A stretch of 64,000 nucleotides of DNA from BM003 sp963783695 (GTDB taxonomy: Bacteria > Pseudomonadota > Gammaproteobacteria > Steroidobacterales > BM003), in contig CAWAOM010000003.1 of NCBI GenBank assembly GCA_963783695.1, forward strand, positions 1 through 64,000. The letters run 5' to 3'. This document shows positions 8,690 to 17,171 of the stretch, piece after piece (positions within the stretch are counted from its first letter, which is position 1; every line of letters begins with the position of its first letter). The position numbers were made by a program, and so were the translations under genes. Under the pieces are notes generated by a model that had not been told where the DNA came from, did not search any database, and saw only the letters and a program-made list of their open reading frames with translations.

Positions 8690-10162
8690 ATGAAAATGGG
8701 GAGTGATGTGGCAACTGCAGGCAGATACGTTCCGACCGAAAGAGAACAAGCGTTCCTGGACACGATTGAGAGTCCGAAACACGATCGTCAGACAATCAAT
8801 GGTCTGAAGCCTTTCCTGCAGGATACGGCGCCGCAAGAGCTCAGGGGTTTCTATTCCCGGGATGAGCTTGCCGCATTGGCAAGCGTGAAAGGTACGGAGC
8901 GCGATGTCGAGGCCCGGATGCCGGTGAAGATGACTCGCCATTTTTTCGAGTTGGCCAGAAACAGCAAACCGCTGCAGCGACTCGTCAAGGCCAGTCCGGA
9001 TGAGACGCTCAACCTGGCGGGCTCCGAAGATCCCGGTTATCAGATGGATTTCGCGCCAGTCGAAGGCTTGTTGCACAAGTACGAAATGGGGTTGGTGTAT
9101 GCGGTCTCCACTTGTTCGGCGCATTGCCGATTTTGTTACCGCGAAGAGCTGATCAGCCAGAAGGAAGTCGAACGCCAGGATGGCACGATCGCCAAGAAAG
9201 GACTGGCGAAGATCAAGGACGTCACCGATTACATACGCGAACACAACAGAATCGTTGCCGCGAACGGAGGGCTGCACCCGGAAACCGGCCGCGAGAAACT
9301 CAGGGAGGTTCTGTTGTCCGGCGGCGACCCGATGGTGTTGCCAAACCGCAAGGTTGGTGCCTGGATGGCCGCGCTCGCAGAGGCGGGCGTGGAGTCGATC
9401 CGTATTGGCACAAAGGAGATGTCTTTTTTCCCGAAGCGTTTTGACGAAGCGTTCTTGTCAATGCTTGACAATTTCCACCAGACCTACCCGGATATTGGTT
9501 TTCGGCTGATGATCCACTTTAATCACCCGGACGAATTCCTGCTGAAGGATGCCGAGGGTGCCTATCTCACCAATCCCAACGGCTCACTCAAGTGGCACGA
9601 GGACACCCGCAAGGCCATGGAAGGGATTACGTCTCGTGGCTGGGTCAATGTCGAGAACCAGGCGCCTATCATCAAGGGCATCAATGATGATTCTGACGCG
9701 CTCAGAGTGATGCAACGTGCTCTGTACCGGGTCGGGGTTGGAAACCACTACTTCTTCTGCGGCAGAGACATAGTGGCCTACCGGGCTTTTAACGTGCCGA
9801 TCGAAACCGCATGGAACATCCTGAACGAGTCGCAGAAAGGGTTGTCCGGTGTGGAAACGCATGCACGCCTGTCGATAACGCACTACAAGGGCAAAACCGA
9901 GGTGGCTGCGGTTACTAATGAGCCTCTTCATGGAATTCCCGGATCCGAAAACGGTGTGGTGATTTTCAAGATCCTGCGCAACGCACTGGATGCGCCGGAC
10001 CGCGGCAAGGTCTGTATCGTCGGGCGAAACCCGGACGCCATCTGGTTCGACGGGTACGAGGATCGTGTGATCTTCGACGAAGCTGGCTTGTACGACTACA
10101 GACGAGTGGATAAGAAAATAGTTGAAATCGACGAAGCCGTTGAAGCGGCCGTCGGTAACTGA
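8690..10162 (+). CDS. KamA-family radical SAM, PLP-dependent 2,3-aminomutase-like enzyme
   Basis: About 490 residues. The radical SAM 4Fe-4S motif is CSAHCRFC (C142, C146, C149), and the SAM-binding GGDP is in LLSGGDPMVLP. The YKGKTEV block supplies the lysine equivalent to the PLP lysine of lysine 2,3-aminomutase. The aspartates that hold the lysine side-chain amine in clostridial LAM (in CDLSLG-type and VVDAPGGGGK-type blocks) are not kept: the local sequences are FFCGRDIVAYR and LSITHYKGK. The protein is also longer at its C-terminus than LAM (about 416). So an alpha/beta aminomutase is likely but the substrate is unknown. Starts at 8663, 8690, 8696 or GTG 8708 are possible; 8663 lies inside the operator repeats, so 8690 is chosen. 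Confidence 0.8.
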   Translation: MKMGSDVATAGRYVPTEREQAFLDTIESPKHDRQTINGLKPFLQDTAPQELRGFYSRDELAALASVKGTERDVEARMPVKMTRHFFELARNSKPLQRLVKASPDETLNLAGSEDPGYQMDFAPVEGLLHKYEMGLVYAVSTCSAHCRFCYREELISQKEVERQDGTIAKKGLAKIKDVTDYIREHNRIVAANGGLHPETGREKLREVLLSGGDPMVLPNRKVGAWMAALAEAGVESIRIGTKEMSFFPKRFDEAFLSMLDNFHQTYPDIGFRLMIHFNHPDEFLLKDAEGAYLTNPNGSLKWHEDTRKAMEGITSRGWVNVENQAPIIKGINDDSDALRVMQRALYRVGVGNHYFFCGRDIVAYRAFNVPIETAWNILNESQKGLSGVETHARLSITHYKGKTEVAAVTNEPLHGIPGSENGVVIFKILRNALDAPDRGKVCIVGRNPDAIWFDGYEDRVIFDEAGLYDYRRVDKKIVEIDEAVEAAVGN

Positions 10163-10268
10163 AAATCCGCGTGTCGGCAGTTCGATTGATTCGCGCCTTC
10201 GGCGCTCACCCTACGGGCGGCTACGCCGTCCTGATTCGCTTCGCGAATCGGTCTGCCCCTGGCCATCA
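10161..10268 (+). repeat. 108-bp structured direct repeat, copy A
   Basis: Begins at the stop codon of the aminomutase gene and matches 12314-12421 over its whole length with about a dozen differences. It contains three short hairpins in a row: GCGCC-ttc-GGCGC, GGGCGGC-tac-GCCGTCC and GATTCGC-ttc-GCGAATC. The end GCCCCTGGCCATCATTCTTT also occurs near 1183-1204. Function unknown; an IS3 remnant follows immediately. Confidence 0.75.
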
Positions 10269-10274
10269 TTCTTT

Positions 10275-10455
10275 TAACGTTTTTCTTCGATCAGTGCCTC
10301 GTCTTTCAGCTAACTCGTATCAGGTCGGATGCCCTTGACCCACTTAAATAGGCTATTCGTTGCGACGCCCAAACGGGTCGATACTTCGGTAACTGAATGA
10401 CCGGCTTCTATGATCTGAAGAACACTTTGTCTTTAATTTCCGCCGAATATCACCG
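10275..10455 (-). mobile_element. IS3-family OrfA remnant (HTH_Tnp_1), frameshifted
   Basis: The reverse strand encodes EAGHSVTEVSTRLGVATNSLF then KWVKGIRPDTS, the helix-turn-helix of IS911/IS3-type OrfA, followed by a stop codon inside the usual open frame and LKDEALIEEKR. The N-terminal YSAEIKDKVFF block is in a different frame. No OrfB is present. The rest of the gap to 10601 shows no gene. Confidence 0.65.
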
Positions 10456-10601
10456 TTGATGATGCACTCCTGGTCGGGGCTTGTTCTGGCCGGAGAAATG
10501 TCTGTCAGTTCGGGGGAGCTCCAAAGTTGCCGGACTTTTACGACAAATTGAAAAAAGTTCTGCTCACAGGGTCCGCCAGCCTTGCGATCGAACAGGAATA
10601 A

Positions 10602-12188
10602 TCAGGCGGGACTGTAATAGGTCGGAGATGCCGGGCCCACCGGCAAACCAAGGACAAACGTCCACACGAAAAAGAACAGGGACCAGAAGATTAGGAATGC
10701 CATCGAGTAGGGCAGCATCATTGCGATCAGAGTGCCTACCCCGGCTTTGGGCTCATACCTTGCAACAAATGCCATGATCAACCCGAAGTAACTCATCATG
10801 GGCGTAATGATGTTGGTACTCGAGTCGCCGATACGATAAGCCGCCTGGATCACTTCGGGCGAGTAGCCCAGCAACATTAGCATTGGCACGAAGATCGGCG
10901 CCGTCACAGCCCACTGCGCCGATGCCGAGCCGAGCATCAGGTTGATGAACGCGCAGACCAGGATGAAGAGGAAGAACAGGGCGGGACCGGTCATGCCAAT
11001 GTCCTGAAGGAAGTTTGCGCCTGTCACTGCGGTGATGGAACCGAGATTTGTCCAGCTGAAAAACCGCACGAACTGCGCAGCAAAAAACACCAGTGCGATG
11101 TACAGTCCGAGCGTGCTCATGGCGTGCGCCATTGCGTTGATCACATCGCGATCGTTCCTGATCGTTCCAACTGTGCGGCCATAGACGACCCCGACCATCA
11201 GGAAGTACACGAAAATGATCGCCACGATACCCCTCAGGAACGGCGAGCCGGCAACGGCACCGGTTTCCTGATTGCGCAAGATGGCGCCCTCGGGAACGAC
11301 CAATGCGGCGATCACGACTGTGAAAATAAGTGTCGCCCAAAGGGTGCGCCAAAGGCCTTTCCTTTCCTGCGCCGATAGCGGATCCATTCGGTGCGCATCT
11401 TCATCGTCCAGATTGGCAGGCGTGCCTTCATATTGGCCCAGCGACGGCTCCACGATCTTGAGACTGATAAAACTGCCGATGGCCGTGATGAGGAAGGTGC
11501 TGGCAATCATGAAATACCAGTTAGCGCTGACATCGACTTCGTAGGCGGGATCGATGAGGCGTGCCGCTTCGGTCGTAATGCCGGATAGCAGCGGATCCAC
11601 GGTGCCAATGAGCAGATTAGCGCTGTAACCACCCGATACGCCCGCGAACGCGGCAGCCAGGCCCGCGAGCGGGTGTCGTCCGAGTGAATAGAACACGACA
11701 GCCGCCAACGGTACGAGAACCACGTAACCCATTTCGGATGCGGTGTTGGATAAAACGCCCGCCAAAACGATGATGACGGTCACGAGTTCGGGTCGCGCCT
11801 TTAGCACCATGCCGCGAATCACCGCTGTCAGCCAACCCGATCGTTCGGCCACGCCAACACCGAGTAGTGCTACCAGCACGGTTCCAAGTGGCGCAAAACT
11901 CACAAAGTTAGTGACGAGGTTGAGAACGATTAACCTCAGGCCCTCGGCGTTCATCAGGCTGACGACTTCAATCAGGCCGTTGTCGGCCCGGCCCTTGGCA
12001 CCGACCGGGCGCGGGTCGATCACCGCAACGTCGAAATAGCCCAAGATGCCGGACAGCACGACCACGCCCGCCGCGAACAAGGCGAACAGCGTCACCGGGT
12101 GAGGCAGCGCATTGCCGAGCCATTCGACGACGTGCAGAAAGCGGCTGATAGGTGAATCGTTGGGTTGGTCTTTGGTTTTTTCGTGCAT
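10602..12188 (-). CDS. AbgT-family transporter (p-aminobenzoyl-glutamate transporter family)
   Basis: 528 residues, near the usual AbgT length of about 510, with roughly eleven hydrophobic segments. Family blocks include LPHPVTLFALFAAGVVVLS near the N-terminus, GGYSANLLIGTVDPLL, INLMLGSASAQWAVTAPIFVP and RIGDSSTNIITPMMSYF, the paired hairpin and conserved Ser/Asn/Pro motifs of the fold. Members import p-aminobenzoyl-glutamate or export sulfonamides; for most the substrate is untested. The ATG at 12188 is preferred over a TTG at 12251. The gene stands alone between two 108-bp repeats and may serve the neighbouring amino-acid island. Confidence 0.9.
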   Translation of the reverse strand: MHEKTKDQPNDSPISRFLHVVEWLGNALPHPVTLFALFAAGVVVLSGILGYFDVAVIDPRPVGAKGRADNGLIEVVSLMNAEGLRLIVLNLVTNFVSFAPLGTVLVALLGVGVAERSGWLTAVIRGMVLKARPELVTVIIVLAGVLSNTASEMGYVVLVPLAAVVFYSLGRHPLAGLAAAFAGVSGGYSANLLIGTVDPLLSGITTEAARLIDPAYEVDVSANWYFMIASTFLITAIGSFISLKIVEPSLGQYEGTPANLDDEDAHRMDPLSAQERKGLWRTLWATLIFTVVIAALVVPEGAILRNQETGAVAGSPFLRGIVAIIFVYFLMVGVVYGRTVGTIRNDRDVINAMAHAMSTLGLYIALVFFAAQFVRFFSWTNLGSITAVTGANFLQDIGMTGPALFFLFILVCAFINLMLGSASAQWAVTAPIFVPMLMLLGYSPEVIQAAYRIGDSSTNIITPMMSYFGLIMAFVARYEPKAGVGTLIAMMLPYSMAFLIFWSLFFFVWTFVLGLPVGPASPTYYSPA

Positions 12189-12313
12189 GTCGGGGAGTTC
12201 AGCCTGGGTGAAAACAGCGCATAGCAAACGGGAAATCACGCCCGCGGTCAAATCGGCGGCGGCGACAGGGCGCTCGGTTGGAGTGGCTCAATTCGCTAAC
12301 CGAGGCTCGCCCA

Positions 12314-12421
12314 GAAAATCCGCGTGTCGGTTTTTCGATTGACTCGCGCCTTCGGCGCTCACCGTACGGGCGGCTGCGCCGTCCTGATGCGCTTCGCCAA
12401 TCGGTCTGCCTCTGGCCACCA
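12314..12421 (+). repeat. 108-bp structured direct repeat, copy B
   Basis: Same orientation as copy A at 10161-10268 and the same three-hairpin order. It differs at scattered positions, some in paired bases (the third hairpin is GCGCTTCGCCAAT-like and weaker). With copy A it brackets the AbgT gene and the IS3 OrfA remnant. The rest of 12422-12850 has no convincing gene, apart from the solitary 20-mer at 12569. Confidence 0.75.
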
Positions 12422-12568
12422 ATCACCTTGCCGAACCGAACCACCGGCATCATGCCAGGGAAGAAGCGTCAGTCACGTCCGACAAATATGGCCAGCGGTA
12501 ATATCGCGGTGACACCGACGTTCGACACGTCGACCAGTTGACCGATAGGCATATCCACGGCTCAGTTC

Positions 12569-12588
12569 GGTACCGGAGGTAACCTTAT
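12569..12588 (+). repeat. Solitary copy of the GGTGCCGGAGGTAACCTTAT repeat
   Basis: GGTACCGGAGGTAACCTTAT matches the consensus of the arrays at 22.8-23.0 and 26.3-26.6 kb at 19 of 20 positions and is likewise followed by a G, giving GGAGGT, six spacer bases and ATG. No credible long frame starts from this ATG. It shows that the repeat also occurs about 10 kb away from the arrays. Confidence 0.7.
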
Positions 12589-12850
12589 GCTGACGGCGCT
12601 CGAATCATCGTGATATCTCCGCACCCGGTGTCCGAACGGCCGTGAGTAGCGCAACCCGGCTCGCGACTTGAAACAGCTACGGCCATCCGCTGAGCGGATT
12701 CCTGCCGTGTTGTTTGCATCCCCAGTCCCAATCCGACGCGAGCGCATTCTCCAGCCGCGGTACGTTCGGCTGCAACCACCATCCAGAGCGGATTTTCATG
12801 CCGAAAAAAGAAAGTATGGCGAATAAGGAAAGAATCGGTATACTTTTCCA

Positions 12851-13756
12851 ATGCGTTCTCCCGCGAAAGCCCAGTCCGCGTCTCTCGTTGATCCGACCTC
12901 GATCGAATCGCGCGCGTCCTTCGGCGTCGGGACCGAGCTACTGGTCCGTCGTCGCCCGCCCGGAAGCGTCAGCCTGTCCCACGGGCAGCGCGAGCATATG
13001 CTCATGTGCAGTGTCGGCAGCCCGGTGGACGGCAGCCCGGTGCGTTCCGTGTTGCGCACCGACAAATGTCGCCGCGAATGGCAGAGTTGCCCGCAGGGGC
13101 ACGTGACCTTTGTGCCGTCGGGTTTTCCGTTGGAATGGGACTGGAGTTACAGGTCCCAATCTGTGCACCTGACGATGCTTCCGACATTCCTGGCAGAGAT
13201 CGGGGCCGGGTTCGAAAAGCAAGATGGCGAGGCTCCGAGACTCACCCCTCTTTTCCGGGTTTTTGATCATGGCCTGAACAGCCTCCTGTATCAGCTGCGC
13301 CAGGAAGTGCCAGGCGACGAAATCGGCAAGGACCTCGTGACATCGTCATTGCTCCAGTTGATCGCGGTGCGCCTCTATCGTTTGAGCAAAGCGTCGCTAG
13401 TCAGTATTGAGTATGAGCGGAGCGCCGGCGGATTTTCCGAGCGTGACTGCAGAAGAAGCATTGAAATATTAAACGACCGGCTGGACGAGAAGATCGCTTT
13501 GGCGGAGCTTGCCGCCGAATTCAATCTGTCCCCGTTCCATTTCGCCCGCGTGTTCAAGCGCGTGACCGGGTTTCCGCCCCACGAGTACCAGCTGCAGTTG
13601 CGAATAGCACGAGCTCGCGAGCTGCTGTGCCGCCAACCCGGAAAGACTATCGCAGACATCGCCTGTGAGCTCGGATTCTCCGACGAGAGCCATTTCCGCC
13701 GCCATTTCCGCCGCATTGTCGGCACCACGCCTGGCCAATTCCGCCTGCAGCAATAA
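12851..13756 (+). CDS. AraC-family transcriptional regulator
   Basis: 301 residues. The C-terminal 100 residues form the double HTH of the AraC/XylS family: KIALAELAAEFNLSPFHFARVFK, then GKTIADIACELGFSDESHFRRHF and the closing GTTPGQFR. The N-terminal 190 residues are a poorly conserved sensing domain (HMLMCSVGSP, GHVTFVPSG) of the cupin-like type common in this family. It lies 126 bases upstream of, and codirectional with, the two P460-type cytochrome genes and is their most likely regulator, but no binding site is evident. Confidence 0.9.
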   Translation: MRSPAKAQSASLVDPTSIESRASFGVGTELLVRRRPPGSVSLSHGQREHMLMCSVGSPVDGSPVRSVLRTDKCRREWQSCPQGHVTFVPSGFPLEWDWSYRSQSVHLTMLPTFLAEIGAGFEKQDGEAPRLTPLFRVFDHGLNSLLYQLRQEVPGDEIGKDLVTSSLLQLIAVRLYRLSKASLVSIEYERSAGGFSERDCRRSIEILNDRLDEKIALAELAAEFNLSPFHFARVFKRVTGFPPHEYQLQLRIARARELLCRQPGKTIADIACELGFSDESHFRRHFRRIVGTTPGQFRLQQ

Positions 13757-13881
13757 CGTACCCCTCCTCGAGCAAGCACGTACTTTTCTGCACCGGGCAG
13801 AACTCCTACGGTGACATTGAGCCATTGGCGCGCAGTTGGTGCGAGCCAGGTACCGATTATTCATCGTCAGGAGCCAGATCA

Positions 13882-14484
13882 ATGAGGACAGCTATAGTCG
13901 CCTTCGCCGCAGTTGCCGCAATCACGGCAATCCCCGCAACCGCTTGGGCTGAAGCGTACAAGATCAAGGATGGGCAGCTCGAGCGCCCCACCGGATATCG
14001 CGAGTGGGTTTACGTTGGCACACCCGTGACGCCGAATGATATGAATGACGGTAAGGCGGCTTTTCCCGAACACCATAACGTCTATATCGATCCCGACAGC
14101 TGGAAACACTGGAAGCGAACCGGGGAGTTCCGTGATGGCACGATTCTGATCAAGGAACTCGTCAGCGTTGGCTCAAAATCGGCGGTCAGCGGCAACGGCT
14201 ATTTCCAGGGTGAGTTTATTGGCCTGGAAGCGGTCATCAAGAGCAAGAAGCACTTCCCCGGCGAGCCTGGAAACTGGGCTTACTACAGTTTCTCCACGCC
14301 GGACCACAAAACCCTCGCGCGCACGGCAACGCCGTTCCCGACGGAGTCCTGCAACAACTGTCATGCGGCAGCGGCAGCGGACGACTTCGTATTCACCCAG
14401 TACTATCCCGTTTTACGTGGTGGCAAGGCGGCGGGCAAAGATGCGGTGGGCGGTATGACCGACGCGTTGAAGGCGGGGCACTAG
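13882..14484 (+). CDS. Secreted cytochrome P460-family protein
   Basis: 200 residues with a Sec signal peptide (MRTAIVAFAAVAAITAIPATAWAEA type, cleavage after AWA). The mature protein opens with the P460 blocks RPTGYREWVYVGTPVTPNDM and AFPEHHNVYIDPDSW, followed by the heme-binding CNNCH near the C-terminus. P460 cytochromes are periplasmic c-type hemes with a Lys-heme crosslink that oxidise hydroxylamine and NO; KELVSVGSKSA holds a candidate lysine. CAGGAG lies 9-14 bases upstream of the ATG. A second related cytochrome follows two bases after the stop, so the pair is cotranscribed. Confidence 0.85.
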   Translation: MRTAIVAFAAVAAITAIPATAWAEAYKIKDGQLERPTGYREWVYVGTPVTPNDMNDGKAAFPEHHNVYIDPDSWKHWKRTGEFRDGTILIKELVSVGSKSAVSGNGYFQGEFIGLEAVIKSKKHFPGEPGNWAYYSFSTPDHKTLARTATPFPTESCNNCHAAAAADDFVFTQYYPVLRGGKAAGKDAVGGMTDALKAGH

Positions 14485-14486
14485 CT

Positions 14487-15041
14487 ATGTCACGCTTCGC
14501 CAAAATGGTTGTCGCAACGCTGGCCGCAATCGTCGCCGCACTCTCATGCACAGCGCTGGCAACGGCCGCTGATGACACCCGCGGCGCCGGCACGGCCGAG
14601 GACGATGCCTACGCCGCCAAGCTATGGTCGTACATGAAGGCTAACGGGCTGACAGGAGACGGGCGCATACGGAGTTTCCCGTTTGTCGGCTCGCGACCTC
14701 ACGGCAGTATTCAGGAGCTGATCGTGACGGATGCGGTTATCGATGGGCGGCGCGGCCGGCTGCTTGTCAAACACAACTATGGCGCCGAAGGGGCATTGAC
14801 ACCAAAGAGTGTGTACGCGGCCGGGCCGGACAAAAACAACGAACCGTTGGCGATCATGTTTCAGCGTGAGGAGGGCTACGACCCGGGCAACAATGACTGG
14901 TTCTGGGCCGAGTACAATCCGGACGGGTCAGTGTTCAACTATCAGGGCGACAATCTGTCCGGGCGCGCACCGCTTTGTATCGGATGCCATGCCTCGCTCG
15001 GCGGCAAAGACCGGGAGATCCTGAATGGCACCGCGCAATGA
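14487..15041 (+). CDS. Second secreted P460-like monoheme cytochrome
   Basis: 184 residues: signal peptide (VVATLAAIVAALSCTALATA), a P460-like body (LWSYMKANGLTG, SRPHGSIQELIVTDAV, NDWFWAEYNPDGSV) and a C-terminal heme site CIGCHASLGGKDRE. It resembles its upstream neighbour in size and layout but has diverged strongly, and the first family block is weak, so a generic cytochrome c of the same superfamily is possible. The tandem layout suggests a redox partner or diverged duplicate. The stretch 15042-15228 has no gene. Confidence 0.75.
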   Translation: MSRFAKMVVATLAAIVAALSCTALATAADDTRGAGTAEDDAYAAKLWSYMKANGLTGDGRIRSFPFVGSRPHGSIQELIVTDAVIDGRRGRLLVKHNYGAEGALTPKSVYAAGPDKNNEPLAIMFQREEGYDPGNNDWFWAEYNPDGSVFNYQGDNLSGRAPLCIGCHASLGGKDREILNGTAQ

Positions 15042-15228
15042 AAGATCTCTGTGCGTTACCGGTGCCGGCAGATACCAGACTACCGTTCAGCCCTGAAACA
15101 AGCGATCGCAGGACCGCTCGACAGAGAGACGGACTTCCCATCGCGCAGGTTCGGCACGCCGGACAGCGTGCGAGCGGCCGATGCGGGCCTTTCTGAATCT
15201 ACCTGGCTTCGGAGCCGTATTTCCTGCG

Positions 15229-16254
15229 TCAACCAGCGTACCGTAACGGGGTCGTAATGCCATCGAGAAGGCGGCCCAGAATATCCGCGCCGGTTACAAC
15301 CCGCTTTACGTCGTGCCATAGCAGGACCATGTCTTTTTGTATCGCTTCATCCGTGGCGCTGGGCTGACTCTGCTTCATCTTCTTGATAACGATATCCAAT
15401 GTTGTTTTGGGATTCCTCAGCACAATGGGGCGATGACAAAACGAGTAAGGATCAATGTTGGGTTTTGCCGAGAATACGGCGCGCAGGTATCCGTCGGCAT
15501 CCAACACGAGCTTGGGCTCGTCGTTATCATCGACAAAAATTACCCATTTCTTTCCTGAAGACTGAACCTGTGCAATAAATGGGTCGCCTTTGGGCGAACC
15601 GACGCGCGGGATGATCGGAAGATCCAGCGTTAGCGGTAATTTGATCACACTCGCGGGATCTACCACTTCACCTTCCTCAGCAATCGTCAAATCGTCGATC
15701 TCGAGAAAGTTCAGGGCCCCGATACCCTCGATGTGTTCGACTTCGGCCTCGTCGGCATGGATATGGGCCGCGAGGATGCGCTTCAGATCCCGCTCTTGCA
15801 TGTACTCCACGATTTCCTTACCGAGCCACTCATCCAGCAACAGGGCGCATGGTTTGGCAACCGGGTACAGGAGCCACTGATAGAAACGCAGAACCGGTGC
15901 CAGCAGGGTTGCCATCTTCATCGCATGCCGCGAAAAGTAGGCCTGCGGCATGATTTCACCGAACAGCGTAATGATCACCGTTGAGAACAGGAAAGCGGCA
16001 ACACCCGCGAGTACCGAATTCGAAAGCAAGGTCAGCAGGACGTTTATGCCAACATTGCCCCAGAGGATGGTAGTGAGCAGGAAATTAGAATCGCGTCGCA
16101 AAGCGAGAATTCGCTTGGCCGCTGCGTTGCCGTGATCGGCTTCGGTTTCCAGACGCAATCGACTCAGACTGAAGAATGCCAGATTGAGGCCGGAGAACAT
16201 CGCCGACTGGCTTACGCAGAAAGCGATTAGTACCCAGATTACAGTGTCTTGCAC
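15229..16254 (-). CDS. CNNM/DUF21 transmembrane protein with CBS domains (CorC/HlyC-like family)
   Basis: 341 residues from a GTG at 16254. The N-terminal DUF21 region has about four helices, with SAMFSGLNLAFFSLSRLRLE, TTILWGNVGINVLLTLLSN and FGEIMPQAYFSRHAMK, the conserved small-residue and Pro-rich turns of the family. A CBS-pair region follows (SGKKWVIFVDDNDEPKLVL; VVTGADILGRLLDG at the C-terminus). Homologues take part in Mg2+ or Na+ transport. The CorC_HlyC C-terminal domain seems to be missing. It is 77 bases downstream of the LysR gene and codirectional. Confidence 0.85.
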   Translation of the reverse strand: MQDTVIWVLIAFCVSQSAMFSGLNLAFFSLSRLRLETEADHGNAAAKRILALRRDSNFLLTTILWGNVGINVLLTLLSNSVLAGVAAFLFSTVIITLFGEIMPQAYFSRHAMKMATLLAPVLRFYQWLLYPVAKPCALLLDEWLGKEIVEYMQERDLKRILAAHIHADEAEVEHIEGIGALNFLEIDDLTIAEEGEVVDPASVIKLPLTLDLPIIPRVGSPKGDPFIAQVQSSGKKWVIFVDDNDEPKLVLDADGYLRAVFSAKPNIDPYSFCHRPIVLRNPKTTLDIVIKKMKQSQPSATDEAIQKDMVLLWHDVKRVVTGADILGRLLDGITTPLRYAG

Positions 16255-16331
16255 AGCCCACTCCGATGTTCTTGGTATTGATAATTGGTTGCCTGATGTC
16301 GCAAACCAACGTGGGAAATTTGCCGGATAAC

Positions 16332-17171
16332 CTATTTAACCGGAATGAGCGCCAGGCTCTGTTCGATGAGCTCCAGGCGAGGCGAGCGGACGGGGTAGGT
16401 TGCGTAGGCGATGCGTTCAAATGTCGGAGCCCCGGGGACATCGTAGAGCAACTCGAATTCCAGGTCTTTTTCGACCATTCGACGAGGCAGGTAAGCGGAG
16501 CCGCCGATGGAGCCGATGTACTCCAGCGCCATCTTCGCGTGAGACACCCGGGTCATCGCCTCCGGCGCATCTGGAAAGGTACGCCGGTGATCGAGCCCGA
16601 ACGTCAGACCCCAATCCACGAAGATGTAATCAGCTTGCAGAGCCTCCTCAATGGCTATCCCCTTGTGGCTTGAAACGCAGACGAACTCTATCCTGGCCAC
16701 TTCCCTGACATGCATGATATCGAGCTGGGCTGGCTCGAGCATGATTGCGACGTCCAACGTGCCGTCAATAAGTCTGCGGGTCAGCGTTTCCGGAGACTGT
16801 GACTCAGCCATGATGGCCAGATCGTTGCGAGCGCGCCGCAGGGCATGTAGCCATCGCTGCAACAAAACATCCCACAGGCGCAAGCTCCCGCCAATCACCA
16901 GTTGCTCACTTGCCTCGGCAAGCGCAACATCCTGGCGGGCGATGCGCCAGGCGCCAATTTGGCGTTCGGCATGGCGGATCAGGCGGCCACCTTCGGGCGT
17001 CAGCCGCATTTCGCGGCGACTTCGCTCGAACAGTACAACGCCGAGGAGATTTTCCAGCGACTTCAGTCTGCTACTCACCGCCGCCTGGGTGACGTTCAGC
17101 GCCTCAGCAGATCGACCGAAATGCCGGGTGCGGTTCAGTTCAAGGAAGGTTCGTAGTAACTCGAGATCCAC
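16332..17171 (-). CDS. LysR-family transcriptional regulator (HdfR-like)
   Basis: 279 residues from a GTG at 17171, giving VDLELLRTFLELNRTRHFG. This start fits the family better than the TTG nine codons upstream. The N-terminal winged HTH is clear (AAEALNVTQAAVSSRLKSLE-like, FERSRREMRLTPEG), followed by a periplasmic-binding-like effector domain. The closest named type is HdfR, a flagellar and stress regulator in enterics. It is divergent from the 17.4-22.5 kb operon, with 198 bases between them, and could regulate it. Confidence 0.85.
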   Translation of the reverse strand: MDLELLRTFLELNRTRHFGRSAEALNVTQAAVSSRLKSLENLLGVVLFERSRREMRLTPEGGRLIRHAERQIGAWRIARQDVALAEASEQLVIGGSLRLWDVLLQRWLHALRRARNDLAIMAESQSPETLTRRLIDGTLDVAIMLEPAQLDIMHVREVARIEFVCVSSHKGIAIEEALQADYIFVDWGLTFGLDHRRTFPDAPEAMTRVSHAKMALEYIGSIGGSAYLPRRMVEKDLEFELLYDVPGAPTFERIAYATYPVRSPRLELIEQSLALIPVK

